A stretch of DNA of 64,000 nucleotides from Paraspadella gotoi (Eukaryota; Chaetognatha), in assembly GCA_051294375.1 (NCBI GenBank), contig CM119269.1, positions 14,767,918 to 14,831,917 of the forward strand, written 5' to 3'. Positions within the stretch are counted from its first letter, which is position 1; the number at the start of each line of letters is the position of its first letter. Positions 1-14,300 of the stretch are shown here, piece by piece. The position numbers and the translations under genes were made by a program. Under the pieces are notes generated by a model. The model was not told the DNA's origin, made no database searches, and saw only the letters and a program-made list of their open reading frames with translations.

Positions 1-521
1 TTCCTACTACGTCACCCAACAAAGCATGCTCATGAAAAAATACGTTTCTCTCAAAAGATACGTTAACAACATGGTCTTAAAAACGGAATGGACTTACGAT
101 TGCTCAAAAATATTTTATTTCAAGGATTTTCCGTCAAAATCGTAATTGAAAATGACGTAAACACCGTTTACTCATACGACTAGAAATACTTATTTTTGTC
201 TTGTTCAGTCATAATAAATGGGTTATCAGCAGAATAGGTAGGAAGTCACAATAATTAATTTTGATATGAGGTCATTTAATGTCTATTCCGAATAATTCAC
301 TTTTCTTGTCGATTAATAAAAATAATTATGAAGTAAAAAAAAGTGCTTTTAACAATTATCTTTTAAGGCAAAATAATGTGAACTCGTCAGTCAAAATCGG
401 AATATATACCAGTTCATGGAATGTCTGGAGCGATAAAATATCATAACCAGGACTAGACAAAAATACCCCAGGAGACTAGTGTCTGTATTTTGACCGCAAA
501 ATAAAAATAGAAATTAAGGCA
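1..521. other. Intergenic, downstream of TRIP11
   Basis: This AT-rich sequence follows the TRIP11 stop codon on the minus strand and runs to the window edge. I see no coding exon on either strand. Part of it is presumably the TRIP11 3' untranslated region. Confidence 0.5.
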
Positions 522-3500
522 TCAATTGTTCGTGACTGTGTCTCGATCGACGGACGAGAAGAGCGGAAGGAGAGGATCCATGGGGGAAATGAGCGACGCC
601 GTCGTAAGCGCCGGCGTCGAAATGGAAGAGGATGGAACGAGGGAAGGTGCCGAAGACGACGCCGCGAAAGTAAGATTTGGAACCGCAAGAGGAACGACGG
701 GAGCCTCCGACGACCGACGCGGCGGCGCTGCAGCCGGAAAAGACGAAGACGAGGAACGAGAGGCGGCGCGCATCTGATCGGCAGCCATCGCTTCGGCCGG
801 AAGCGGCACCACCGGCGTCCGGACGGATTCATCTTGAAGGAACTTGACGAACATCTCGGAGAAAGAACCGTCCATGGTCGGGGGCGTGGGCTGCGAAGTC
901 GCGGTAGCCGCACCGACTATTCCGCCGAACTTTGAAGCCAGGCCGCCCATGAGGCCTGGACCGTCGACGACGCGGGCGGCCAGTTCCGTTTCCTCCGGAG
1001 AAAATTCCAAAACGGCGGCCAGAGGCGGGAGTACTTCTCTTTGGCGAACCCGGGGAGAACGGAGGAAGCCAAGGAAGAGGCTCTTCATCAGCATCTTGTC
1101 CACTTTGGCGTCCATTGATGCTTTGGATTCTCCTGTAAAAGGTTGAATTCGAATATTAAGAGTCAGTGGCCACGGCTTTTGTTTGGCATAACCCCCAAAA
1201 CAACATAAACTTCGCTACCGAGCGCATGAACGGTGGTCCGAAGTTGCCGATCTCTCTCCTCGAGGGTCGCCCTTAGTTCCGCCACGAGTCTCTCCTTCCG
1301 ATCGATTTGGTCGCCCAGACGGGCGGCCGCTTTGACGGCCGCTTCCAGCTCGGTGGTCTTTCGTCGCGCCGCCGCCAATTCCCGCCTGGAAGCATCTAAC
1401 TCGCTTTCCTTCTCCTCGAGACGAGATCGTGATTCCGCAGCCTTGGCCGCCACTGCCGCCTCCTTCTCGCGCTGAAACTGCTCTAGCACCATTTGCAGGT
1501 TGGCCACGGCGCGGGCGTACTGTTGGACGTTGGTCGTCATGGCAACGACTTCGGCGCGGGCGTCGTCGCGATCCTTGGCCAGGGCGAGTACTTCCTCGGA
1601 GAGCGCTTTTTCTTTACCCATCGACCGAGTTTCGAGATTGACCAGAGCGTTACTGATGGAAAAACGAAAATTAGATTTTAATTTTAATAACTGCTGCCTC
1701 AATTAAAAGCAAATCTTTCCAAACAACCCACCCAGATCTGTTAGCTCTCTCCAACGCGGCCTCTAGCCTCTCCTCGAGATCGGCCTCGCGCTGTTGCCAA
1801 GCAACTGAGTCGTGTTCGTGCACAGAGTGCAGTCGCAGTAGCTCTTCCTTGAAGCGGTCGTTGTCGCGGTTCAACTTCTCCGCATCAGAGTTGAGTTGAA
1901 CGACTTTGCGGAGGAGCTCTCGTTCAGAAGATTTCGCTGAAGATTTATATTTTAATTGTTTATATCATTAAATTGTTAATTGTTTTCGGTTTTGTTTCTT
2001 TCAAATGAGATTTAGTTACCCAATTTGAATATTGTAACAATTATAAATGGATGTATTTTATATTGGTTTTACCAATTTAAGTTTATAGAAGATAAATGAA
2101 ATCTCTCCACATACATATCCAACATCTTAATTCTTACCTTCGCTGAGTTTCGTCATTAAAGACTCCTTCTCCTTTATGACTTGCTCCGTCGCGCGTTTTT
2201 GACTTTCCAATAATCGCGAAAGTTCAACCACCGAATCGGAGGTGGAGTTATGGGAGTCTTCACTATTGCCTTCGGAGGGGACGTCGACGCCGTCCCCTTT
2301 CGACGTTCCCTTCGACGTCACGACGAGATTCAAAGTCTCCACCTCTCGCTGGAGGGCGTCGTTAGCCTCCTCGAGGCGACGAGTCGTCACAGCATAAGAA
2401 GCCGCCTCATCCTTTGTTTCGAGCAACTCGGCGGCCAGGCGGCGGAGATCATTTCGTAAGCGCTTAAATTTCAAATATAATTTTTGTGATCATTTTAAAT
2501 TATTCGACGATGAAAGTCGCATTGTATAACCCACCGTTTCTCTTTCCCGTTTTTCTTCGTTTTCGCTTTCCACCTCCGTTACGGCCTCGTCGCGCGCCGC
2601 CTTTTCAGCGAACTCTTCCCTCAATTTCCCCTCCCGCTCCAAACGGTCCTTCAAAGCCCGCGCTTTGTCCCGCTCCCGCTCTAAATCCCGCTCCTGCTCG
2701 GCGGCACGGAGACGGCACTCCTCCAGACGGGCAGCGACATCTTCTTTGGCCCCCACCTCCTTCTGATAGACGGTCATCAGCTTGGAAAGTTCCGAGTAAT
2801 AATTGACGCATTCGAGGTGCTTCTGCGTCAAGGCGGAAGTGAGCTGCTCACGCTCGGTTTGATGGGAGGCGATTTGCCTGGCCAGGAGAAGCTTCTCGTC
2901 GAGAAGAGTCTTGAAGGAAAGATTGTCCTTCTGGCCGTCGACGAGGGTGACGAGGGAATCGATTTTCTGTGAGAGAATTAAATTATAATTTTTAATCTTA
3001 TTCAGATATATATTCGATGCGGATACTATGTATATTTTGACGCTATTTTAACGAAATCTTTTTACTAACAAAGTGTATTACGATATACATACATCTGCTT
3101 TATTATTAAGATTTAGGTGATTAGCAAAATTATAAAAATATTTTCCCATTCTCACCTGGTTCAAGGCCCCGATAAGTACGTCTTTGTCCCTGACGATGGC
3201 ACTGAGCTTGTGACATGCAACCTTCGCCATGGCAACCTCGTCGCCTTCACCGCTCGATGTCTCGTTGAGAGTCTGCATCTGCAGATGAGCGTTGGCCTCG
3301 CGCTCCGCCGCCAACAACTTCAAGAGGCGATCCATTTCTTTTCTCTGCCAATCATTGGTGGGCGTGGCTTCGTCTTCAATTTCAATGGCTACCGAATCCT
3401 CTGAGCGAGGGGATTGTTCTCGAATCTCTTTGTTCTCCTCCTCTTCTCCTCCCATCTCTACGTCGCCCATTTCTTTCTCCAGTTTTCTCGATCTTTCTTC

Positions 3501-6500
3501 CGCCTCTCTCAACTTTTCCTCCCATTCTTTCTTCTCCCTGTCGTGTTCCATTATCTTCTTTTCCATTTCTGTGATCAGATCGAGAGTCTTGGTTTCCATT
3601 TTTTCGGCGTCGGTCATTCCATTCGCGTGTCCCGCAGGTTCGGAACGTTGCGTGGCTGAGCCGGCCTCATCCGGGCTTTGGCTGGAAGCTTGACGCAACG
3701 CCTCTACCTCGAGCCTCAAACGATCGCAGGCTTCGGTGACTTTTACAGTTTCGGCTTCGCTCCGGTCGAGGTCACGTCGCGTGGCGAGGACCTGCTGTTG
3801 CTCGCTACGTAACTGCTCCTCGAGGCGCTCCGTCATGCCACGCAGCCGACCTGCTTCCGTCAAAACGTCCTCGTAGTCTTCCTTCAGATCCTCTTTTTCC
3901 CTCTTTACTTCGTCGAGGGTGTCTTCTTTTTCCCGAATGATCTCGTCGATCTTGCTCTGACCCTCGACAAGCGTTTCCATCATGCGGCGACTCTCCTATC
4001 GAATATGGACAATTTGTAGAAAACGGCATCATCTCGGGTTAAAGGACGCGACTTACTTGTGCATCGTTACGCAAACTTTCGATTCGTTCAGCGGATTTGG
4101 CCAACTCCTTGTCCTTTTCGTGGATGTCCTTGACGAGCAACTCGAGGCGCCGTTTTAAGGCGTCGCCTTCTTCCTCACCCACTTTTCCCAAATCACTGAG
4201 AATTGAGAAGCAAAGACTTAAATCGTTGGTTCCCCGAGGAAACTGATTCTCTGTCGCGATCTATCGGACAAGCCGAAACAAAAGTGCAATGTGACAGGGT
4301 GGGCCGCTCAAGAAAATTCCGAGCAGAATTGAAACTATCGTAACATTAAAATAATAAATTATGTAACCAACCTGATCGTCTTCTCGTACTCTCTCTTCTC
4401 CTTGGAGTGTCGCCTCTCCATGTCGTCCATTTCCTCCTCCAGTTGTTTCTTCTCCTCCTTCAACACCTCCACCATCGTGGCCAACCTCTCCGCCTCTTCG
4501 CTCCTCTGTGACTCCAACTGCGACGTTTCCAGTCGAAGTTGAAGCGTCTCGATCTCCAGCGACAGTTCCCCTTTTTCCCTCAGCATCTCGTGAGCCTCCG
4601 TCCGGAAAGAACTGATCTTGGCCTCCAGGTCGTCGGAGCGTTCCACCTCCGCCACGAGCTGTACCTCAGTTTCTCGCAGTCTTGAATTGGTCGTCCGCAG
4701 CTGCTCTACGATCTTTTTATTTTCTTCGTTTGCCGCTGCCAACTCGCGTTGATGCTGATCGGAGACTTCCCGAGCGTCTCGAAGTGCGGAGGCATCTTCC
4801 TCCTTCGACGCGGCTAATTTGGCGCGAAGATCATCCATCTCTTCGAGCGCCGTCGCCAATCTTGTCTTCGACTGCGCCTCGACATCGGCCCGTTCCGATC
4901 GCTCTGCAGCCAACTCTCCCTCAAGAGACCGCGCCAACTTTCGCGACTCTTCCAATTCCTTCCCGCTTTTCTCTAGCTCTCCCTTCATCTCCGCCACCCG
5001 AACGTCGGCGCGAGTCTTGTCCGCCTCGAGATCGGCGATGGCTTCGGCGTCAGACTCCGCGCGCCGATCGAGTTCTTCCTCTCTCGCGCGGAGACGACGA
5101 AGGGCCGCTTCGTGATCCGAAGTCTCCGTCGCCAATGATTCGAGATCTTTACGCTTTCGTCTTTCTTTTTCCAACTCCTCTTCAGTTTTCAACAACAAAT
5201 TTTCTAGTTCTTCTCTTCGATTTAGTTCATTCTGTTCTTTATTACGAATCTCCTTTAATCTTTCCGCGATTTGATTCTTGAGCTTCAGCATCTCATATTC
5301 GAAGCTCGAGGTTTCGTCTCTGTCATTCATTTTTTCTTCACCATCGTTTTGAGGTATGAGTTCGACGCGGATGTCTTCCATAAGTTTTCTACATTCCATT
5401 TCCATTTTTTCTAGTTTCTCTTTCTCAGATTCGAGTCTCTCTTCCAAATCTCGACGATTACTTTCGATGTCTTCGATGGTTTTCTGTTGTTCAGCTAAAT
5501 GCACCTTCGAATCACTTTCGGCGATCTTCGCCGTCGACTCCAACTCGAGTCGCTTTTCAATCTCTGTCTCCAACTCATGCGATTTTAAACTCAGATTTTC
5601 TTTCAAACCCGTCAAGGTTTCTTGAAACATCTTTTCTTTGTTCGTCCATCTTTGTTTCACTTCCCGTATAACATCCATTAACTCTTTGGTGTTTTCTATG
5701 ATATTTTGTTCTCGAATATTACTCTTTTCATCTTCGTCCAAATTATCACGCATCGCTCGTATAATCTCCATCAGATACTTTTCCTTTTCATCATTTTCTT
5801 TGGAGATCCTTTGATGCTCCACACATCGGCTCTTCAACTCGCTCAACTCCATCTTAAGTTGCTCCATTTCCATATTTGCTGATCGCTCTTTCGACGTCAC
5901 GGTTTCCCTTTCCTTGGTCCACTCTTCCCTCTCCCTGCTCCAATCTTCCCGCTCAAACTCCAGCACTCCGACTTCTTCCTTGACCAGGGCGAGGTCGTCT
6001 TTGAGCTGCGCCTTTTCCTCCTTAAGGATTTCGATCTCCTCCCTTTTTCGCTCAAACTCCTCGTCCATCTTCCGATTTCCGCGCGTCAATTCCTCCATCT
6101 CGGTCGTCTTCTCTTCCACGACCCGCTTCAGCGCCTCGATTCTCTCGCGTCTATCCTCCAACTGATCTTCCAGCAGGTTTCGTTCTGCTTCCAGCTGCTT
6201 GTTGGCCTCAAGGAGTTTTTCTACCTGAAAATAGAAATGATGTTAAATAAAAAATAAAATTAATAATTAGATATTAGCATCCTAATTACAACACACCTGC
6301 GCTTCCCAGACTTCCACTAAATCTTTCTCCCCGCCGTCGGAAGTCTCGGCGCTGTCCTCGTCGGTTGACTGGGGTTTGGCCGCGACGCCGAAAAGGTTAT
6401 CGTCCTCGAAGCCTCCGATCAACTCGACGCTTTTTCTTCCGTCTTCGGGAGAAGTTTTTACCAGCGTCATCGTCGACGCGCTCCTTTCGTCTCCGTCGAA

Positions 6501-7789
6501 TGTTGATGAGCTCAAAGTGACGAATCCACCGCCGTTGCTGCGTTCATTCGCGTCGCTGCTCGGCTGCTGGAGCCGTAGCTGCCGCTCGAGCTGCGCAACC
6601 CTGTCACGGAGCTGGCTGACGAGCGTATCATCGCTCTGCGCGGAGAGAATTTCAGCATTTTGGTCAACAGGAGAGGCAGTGGACGGGCTGATTGATGAGG
6701 CGAGGGGAGTTTTATCCTTGTCGAACGATTCCACTGAAGACGACGGTTGCGGAGAGGAAATCTCTTCCGCCGCGACGAGCGATACAGAAGAATAAATCGA
6801 CGAATCGGGTCTTAAATCGACGGATGAATATACGGAAGAGGAGTTCGGATGTAATTCCTCCAACGGTTCGAGTCGAAGGGACTCCTCCATTTGAGGCGGG
6901 GTGATAAGAGTTCGGCTGCCGTTGACGAAAGAAAAAGAAGAAGACGGAGGGTTGATAGGAATAAATTCTTCGGACGGACCTCTCGACCATAACCGTTCTT
7001 CGAGAGAAGTTATCTTTTTCGAGTAGACGTCCTGTAAAATAAATGATTAAGGACAGCTATATACTTAAATAACAAATAAAAAAACCGAAAAATTTGAAAA
7101 AAAAAACAAAAAAAACTTCGGTCGCTGACTTGAAGAGCGACGAGTTCCGACTGGTGATCGTCTTTGGCTTGTTGGACACTGCGTTCTGCTTCAGCCAGTC
7201 GCCGTCGCAGTTCTTGTATCTCGGATGCATTGACGTCGTCTGACACCGAAACGGACGACGAGGATCGCAATGTAACGAGCTCCGCCTCCAAAGCGCCAAC
7301 GCGGTCAACCTCGGAGAGAATTAAGGTTACAAACCAAATAAATCAAAATAGAAAAAAACGTAAACGTACATTTCGCTCAGCCTCGTCCCTCGCCTGCTCC
7401 CGCTCGCTCTCCAAAGTCGAACGCAGTTCGTTAAATATCCGCTCTGCTTCTTCCGCATTCAGCTGAGTTCGTCTCGCCTGTTGTTCGAACCGCTCCCGTT
7501 CGCTGCGTTCTTCTTGTCGCGAATCGTCCAAACGCCGATTCTCTTCCTCCAAACGCTTCACTTCGGTTCGGAGTCGCGACGCCTCCATTCGCAGGTGGTT
7601 GACGAGGCGTTGCTGGTCGCTCATGTCATCGACTTCTTTGGAATCGTTCGGCGCCAAGAGCTCGTTATCCACGGATTCTGTCCCCTCTTGAAGGACATCC
7701 TTGGTCAAATCAGTCAACTGTCCCGAGATGTTTGAAAGGGTGGAAGCGAAACCAGTCTTGGCCGCGGAAAAAGAGTTCAGCCAGGACAT
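522..7789 (-). CDS. TRIP11: GMAP-210/TRIP11-like Golgi microtubule-associated coiled-coil tether
   Basis: This is a cis-Golgi tethering golgin that captures vesicles and curved membrane. It has 11 exons: 7789-7370, 7309-7130, 7031-6297, 6224-4372, 4195-4057, 3995-3156, 2966-2535, 2462-2138, 1936-1732, 1652-1219 and 1132-522. They sum to 2058 codons with every junction in frame, so 2057 aa against about 1979 in human. The N-terminus (MSWLNSF, then GQLTDLTKDVLQEGTESV) matches the GMAP-210 start that carries the curvature-sensing ALPS helix. Residues of about 100-1840 are almost unbroken charged coiled coil, with a Ser-rich stretch in exon 3. Exon 11 holds the GRAB-like Arf-binding region (DAKVDKMLMKSLFLGFLRSP) and then the family tail SFSEMFVKFLQDES. 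The start is the first ATG, and the following residues match the family. The coiled coil alone could be any golgin, but the two termini are specific to TRIP11. Confidence 0.93.
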
Positions 7790-8307
7790 TTTCGTAGTTG
7801 TACGTAGTTTGTAGTTGTACGTAGACTTTTGAATTTATTCAATAAATGTTTTGGTATCCATAGTACAAAAGGTAACTTTTTTAGCTAATGAGATTTATGT
7901 AACAGGTTTCTGGCTCAAATAACAAATTCAATTTAAATTGACGTCAGAATAACAAAGGCATAATGTTAAATTTTGAATAATAATTGTATTCGGTTCGACC
8001 ATGGTCAATATATAATCGAGGCATAAGATAGCAGCCTAAAAATCCCTGAGAACCACGATAATGCATAACTTCATGTCATTTTTAGAAAGTTAAAACAATC
8101 TAATTAAGTAGTCGTATCACTCAAAAATTGTAGAAATGCAGACAATCTATAAATTGATTGTCCGATGACTGGAACAGACCTCAGTCATTTGATGTCCTTC
8201 GTCACAAAGACTGAGGTCAATTCGAGTCACCAGAATTGGTCATTAAAAATGTTAAGATCCGTCGCGATGATCATAAAAAAGCGAAAAATTCAAAAACTCG
8301 AGGCGTT
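7790..8307. other. Intergenic TRIP11-HELQ
   Basis: About 520 bp separates the HELQ stop from the TRIP11 start. It must hold the HELQ 3' end and the TRIP11 promoter and 5' untranslated region. The motif GTAGTTGTACGTAG occurs twice just before the TRIP11 ATG (7796-7825), and a similar GTAGTTGTACGTAGTTT occurs at about 20727. No exon was found. Confidence 0.5.
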
Positions 8308-11300
8308 TCACGACTTTTCTGGCTTTGACGCCTCCCCGTCTCCACCTCGGTTCGACTCCTTCATCTCCGCCGCCTGCTCCTCCAGCGCTTCCACCATGTT
8401 GTTTAAAATCATTTTCGCGGATTCGATCAAGTTTTCCGCCTGATATAATTTTCAAGGTCGTCGATTTGTTTAATTCGGTTTGGATCGAAATTTAACCAAG
8501 GATCGAGTTACGAACCTGTTTCCTGGGCAAATATCGCACGGCAGACATTAGCTGACTCGGGTCGGCCTGAGCCACGTCCGCGATTTTTTTGTAGTTGGCC
8601 GACGAAAGTTGTTTCGCGCGAGCGATCTTTACACCTGAAGCGAGGGATAGGAAAAGCTCAAATTAACTGAAGCACTCCTGTACCGGAAAAATGCGATGTA
8701 CCAGGAATCTCCATTAGGTGGTTGAGCTCTGGGTTCGAACATTGATTTAATTTCGGGATGAAGTTTCTGAAAAGGAGAGGATACGCCCAAAACTCTTGCA
8801 ACTCTTCTGAGAAATGTAAGACGCAAACGGAGAACGCGGAAGCCCTACAATTAAATTGCGAGAAAAAATAATGCGGTGATTAATTAGCGACCACGCGAAC
8901 ATCTAAAATATTTCTTGCTATTTGATATCAGATTTCATTTTCTCCTCTTCTCGACATTCGTTAACAAAAACGTAGCCAAAAAAAGTTCTCTTTTACTTTT
9001 TATGTATTTTTCAAAAGGCTAAAGTCCGATATTTCTGGTGTGTAAAAAAGAAAAAAAAATCAGAAATCGTTGTTTACAGTTGGTAAAACGTAGTAAATAC
9101 GGATAAAAATAACATTTTTTTCAAGGAAAAGCCTGAATTATTAAACTATATATTGAACGAATCAAGATATTAAATCTCCGGCCTTTCTTAACAACCTGTT
9201 TAGAAGGTTCTGTATAAATCCCCTATCGAGTTTAAACTTGGCCGCGACTTGCCACACCGTCTTCTCGGCGAGCAGCTCGCGCAGGACAAGGGTGAGGTAA
9301 AAGCGAGCAACGACGAATTCGTCGACGGGTCCGCCGCGCGACTTGACTCGCGTCACGCCACGGGCGCGCATCGCTAAATAGGATTCGCGGACGCCTTTGG
9401 GGGGGGGGGAAGAAGGGATATCCATCAATCCAAACAGTCACTAAAATCAATAAGAATAATCTCTTACCGATAAGCTCAGCGGCGTTGACTTCGACTTCAT
9501 CCAGTTGGCTGACAGTATCGAAGTAAGTCATCCACTGAGGCTTAATATCCGCGACCGCGTCGTAGGGCGTCACCAAGTACAAAAGGTGTAAGTTGCATTC
9601 AAGGTTGAGGTGCTGTAGTAAAATACATCCGTTCTTACCAAATCACATTTTATTTTTTATTTTTTTATCGCGAAAAAACGCGGTCGTTCCAAATCTCACA
9701 AAAACTAACTATTCCGTCGATTTGTACCTGGGTTACCTGCAGATTGGCCTTTAGATCGTCGTAAAGTCGCTGAGCCCAATCGAGGTCGACCCCGCCCTTA
9801 TAAGCCGCGCGCCCGACGATAGTCGCCCGGAGGAAGCATCCATGAAGGTCGGCCACCAAACGGCGGGAATGGGAGTGAGTTTGGGGTGCGACGACGAAGA
9901 GAGGAGAAGCGACGGACAAAGTCTTGGAATCGACCGGAGATTCCGAGGAAGCGAAAGGGGCGACTCGCGGTAGATTCAAATCTTGACTGTCAAGCTCTTC
10001 TTCGAGTCGGCAGCGGCAAAGAAGTCGGTTTTGAACTAACTCCTACGCGTCAGTAATAAATTTTTACTTGGTACCGTGAATTTAACCGCTACTTCGAAAG
10101 TAACAACTTTCCAACAGCTCACCTGGATGGCGTTGGCAGCCAGTTTGACCACGTCCACGCCAAGACGCTCTCTTTGAACATAGAGAAGCGTTTTGCCCAG
10201 GAAGCCCTCGACGTCTGTAACGGAAGAGGCGATGCCGAGTCCCACGCAAGATAAGATCATTTGCTTTAGGCTCTGTAAATAAATTTAGGTCTATTAAATA
10301 ATTATTTCAACCAACACATCCTTTCAATTAAAATCCAAATAAACCTTGCTCGATTCCGTCCCAACTTTTCCATTGTTTTCTTTCGAGCTTTCGCGCAGAA
10401 CACTTGCAAGGCTGCTGATGCACGCGTCGCAGGAACCAGATACGATGTCCGAGATTTTCGCCTGTTCCTCGGGTTTAACAATTAAGTAACTTTCGCCTGG
10501 AGTAAAAGAATCGCTGTCGGTTTACATATTTGGGAAAGAGAAAAATAAGCTACAAGTGTTTTTAGAATAATAATGTAAATTAAGTCGTGCAATTTCCAAA
10601 ACTAAAATGATAGCAAATTCATACCTTGAACTAGGTAAAAATATGTAACAGGAAAAAATATTTGTTCATAAACTATAGATCATTGAAAAAGGTAAAGGAG
10701 AGACTCACCCGAATCATCGATGCCAGCTCTGCCAGCTCTTCCGACCATCTGCTTGTATCTACTCCTCGACATCAGAGAAAGACCAATATACGGAGATCTG
10801 AAAAGCCAAAAAAACCACAAATTAGGGATACGATCTAACAATCTTTCAATTAAGCTTCAAGAAAACGAGCCTGAGAATAACCCGTTTAGCGGGCAAGTTA
10901 ACCCCGGCGGCCAGCGTCGAGGTGCAAGTCAAGAGGCAGAGCACGCCGCTACAATACGCCTCTTCTATCAGACGCCGCTCATCGGTTGTCAAGCCGCTGT
11001 AAATGAGTCAAAGAATAACTATTAACATTGAATTATAATAGTAAATACGTAAATTTCAATCCAAACCTATGATGATAAGCGACGCCGTAAGGAAGCGTCT
11101 TGGCGAGGGTGGGACATACTCCGCCAGGAGTTTCGATGAGCAGCGTTTCGTAAAGAGTTCGTCTTTCCGATTCGCGGTTGCGACGAAGTTTTTCTGCAAT
11201 AAACATTAAACAAATTTTCATATGACACTTAAAAATAAAACGACGCCTAACAAACTTACCGGGCATGTGACGACAAAGCATCTCGGCGACGTTCTCGCAA

Positions 11301-14300
11301 TTTTTCTTCGACGCGCAAAACACGAGACAAGATTTTTCTGGAATGACTTCTGAAACGAGACCTAAGGTGAGACAAGTTTCATAATACATACATAAAATAA
11401 TACAAACATCAGATAATTGCCCTCGTTTCCCCAATGTCGTGAAAAATTTACCAATCAAATGGTCCGGATCCTGCTTCTCCAAAACTTTATTGTAAGGGAA
11501 CGTGATGAACCGGTCATGCCGAAGTTTCTCTTTGGTAAGAACGACGGCGTCAACGGAAGCGTTAGACGATTTTTCCACAGAGAACACGCTCGATCCCACC
11601 TTGACGAACTCCCGTAGTTCGACTGGGCTAAAAATAGAACCAATCGGAAAATTTACAGTATGCTGCGGAGATTTGTTTAAAATTAGTAGATAGATATCGC
11701 CCTCACCGGAAGTCGTTCTCGTACACTTGCGCACCGAGGAACGACTTCAGATCTGAAACGTTGCTGAGCGTCGCGGACATGCCGACTATCTGCGCGTCCG
11801 GACAGCAGCTCAGCACCTTCGTCAGCGTCGTCTCCAGTAGGGCGCCGCGGCTGGTGCCATCGCCGATCATGTGGAGTTCGTCTACGACGAATAAACTGAG
11901 AAAGACGATTTCTACCATAATGTTTCATCGGGAAAAATGCGGTCAGACTCGCTGAGTTTACCCGATTTCGTTCTGACGTTGTCCGTTTTCGATGAGAGAG
12001 TTGATCAGTGACGCCGCTTTTTCTATGGTGCAAACAAAGACCGAGTTTCTCTTTCGTTTCTTTCGAGGGGGGAACGCTCCCTTGGCTCCGGCGTATTCTT
12101 CAACAGAGAAACCTGATAGATGACGGGAGAGTGTGGAAGTGATTCGATGAATAGATAATCGTTGTTGCTTAAAAAATTTTCAATGGCATTTTTTTTCATA
12201 TAGGTTGGACTGAGATTTGAATGCTGAGCTAACAAAAGAGAAAAAAAAAAGAACGTTATAGCGGTCTATAACAATCACAACAACAACAACAACTACTTTA
12301 CCGCTCGACCACCAAACAACCACATAACCGTTTTTCGTTCTTCCTTCACAACAAAGGATTTTCTATTCAAAACAAAACGCGATGAAATTAAATCGTTTTT
12401 AGTTCTTACCCAACTGAACGGCGAAAGGGGCGAGGCCCCTGACTTTCTCCTGGACGATGGCGACGTAGGGCAAGACGAAGGCAGCGTCGCGTCGCTGAAG
12501 GAGAATCTCGCGCAGCATCAGAATCTCCGCCACCAGGGTCTTTCCGCCGGATGTCGGCAAACTGAGATAAATTGTCAGCGAGGGATGTTATCATAGTCTC
12601 TCTCTCAATATATATATTATATATATATATACATTAGGCCGGAACAGGTTGAAAACTCGAAGGTCTCTCAAATAAATAATGGTTTAGTGACTGAGAGAAT
12701 ATGAAAATGAAAATAATTTTTAAAATTTATCTTATTATATATTATATTATATATAAAGATTATTTTATTACTATATAAAGTTTAAAATTTTTTGTTGTAT
12801 TGATGAAAAATTTAAAAAACCATAAAATTCAGCCAATGATGATTTTTTAAGGTTTTTCTTATTTTTAACCAATTTATTGTCAAAATTTTAAAAAATTGTA
12901 GTATTAACTTTTTAGGCTCTATAGGAAACCGTTCTTTAAAAAATAATATTTAAAAAAAAAATTTTGTCCTTTCTTATATGAAATTGGTACAACCAATATA
13001 TATATTAATAAATATTTAAAAGCTTCCGAGCAACAAACCAATGAACTAATTCGAAAAGTTGCATTGAAAATCGATTTAGTAATAGAAGGAAAAAAGAAGT
13101 TTTGGCCCGCCTTAATATATATATATAAATTATATATATCTCACTTACCTGTATATAAGATTTTGTCTCCGTGCGACGGATTCTAGAGTAAGGCACTCTT
13201 CTTGCCACTTGTAAAGACTGGAAATGTTCCGTTGATTGGCGAAGATGTTTTTAACTCGGATGGGAAGCCCGAAAAACGGACCAGTTTCCGGTTCCCTCGC
13301 CAGGGACTCCTTTAACTCTTCCTTGGCTTCTTCGGCAAACTAAAATATATCATTTATAACGTTATAATTAGCCATAGCCGATGAAATTTAAATGCTAATG
13401 TATACAACGTTAAAATAATCTATCATGAGCATAGATTATGGTATTAAAATATTTTGTATAAAAAAGTTTTCTTCTTAGGGTACTATTATATTACTTTATA
13501 GATTTTTTTTGTCTTAAAATTTTTGGATTGATTATGATAGAGCATAAAAAGTTAAACAAGAAATATAATTACAGCTTTAAAAAATTCTTACGTTTTTTAA
13601 GAGACAATGTAAAAAAACTGATTAAATCATCGAAAGATAATAATGATGATAATAACAATTTTTTATAGTTTTTCCTATTTTTGACTTATTTATCATAAAA
13701 ATATTTAAAAAAGAATTATATTATGTACAGACAATTTTTTATGAGCTATCTGAATCTGGTCTTAAAATAAAAAAATTTAAAAAATTCTTTGTCCTTTCCT
13801 ATCTATAAATAAATATTAAAAAATTAATTACTAGAGTATAGAGCCATATAAGAAATTTTTTGTCCATTAAAAGAATACTAAAAAATTTATAAATTTTCGT
13901 TTAAGCATGTACTCATTCCAATTTTTAACTCGCCCATAATATTAATTGCTTTCGATTTAGCCTATTGGTAAGGTTTCCGTTCTACAGACTTTTTGCCCAT
14001 TAAGAGACTTCGATCCTTTTCTCTTTATTCCCATCATTACTAAGAATTTCTTTCGCCTTGTTGGACTCAAATTCTTGAAGAATAACTGAAACTGTCAAAC
14101 GTCTCCTATTTGTGGCTTGTTTAATAAAAATTGGTTTATACTCTAATTAATTTTAATTATCATTACGTATTAATTTATATTAACACCTTTCCTTTTATAC
14201 AAATCACGTGATATTATTATAATAGACAGTGTCGTTTCCAATCCGTTAAGTTGTTTTAAGTCATTTTATAATAAGCCCGCTCTTGATCGTTTGATTAGTG

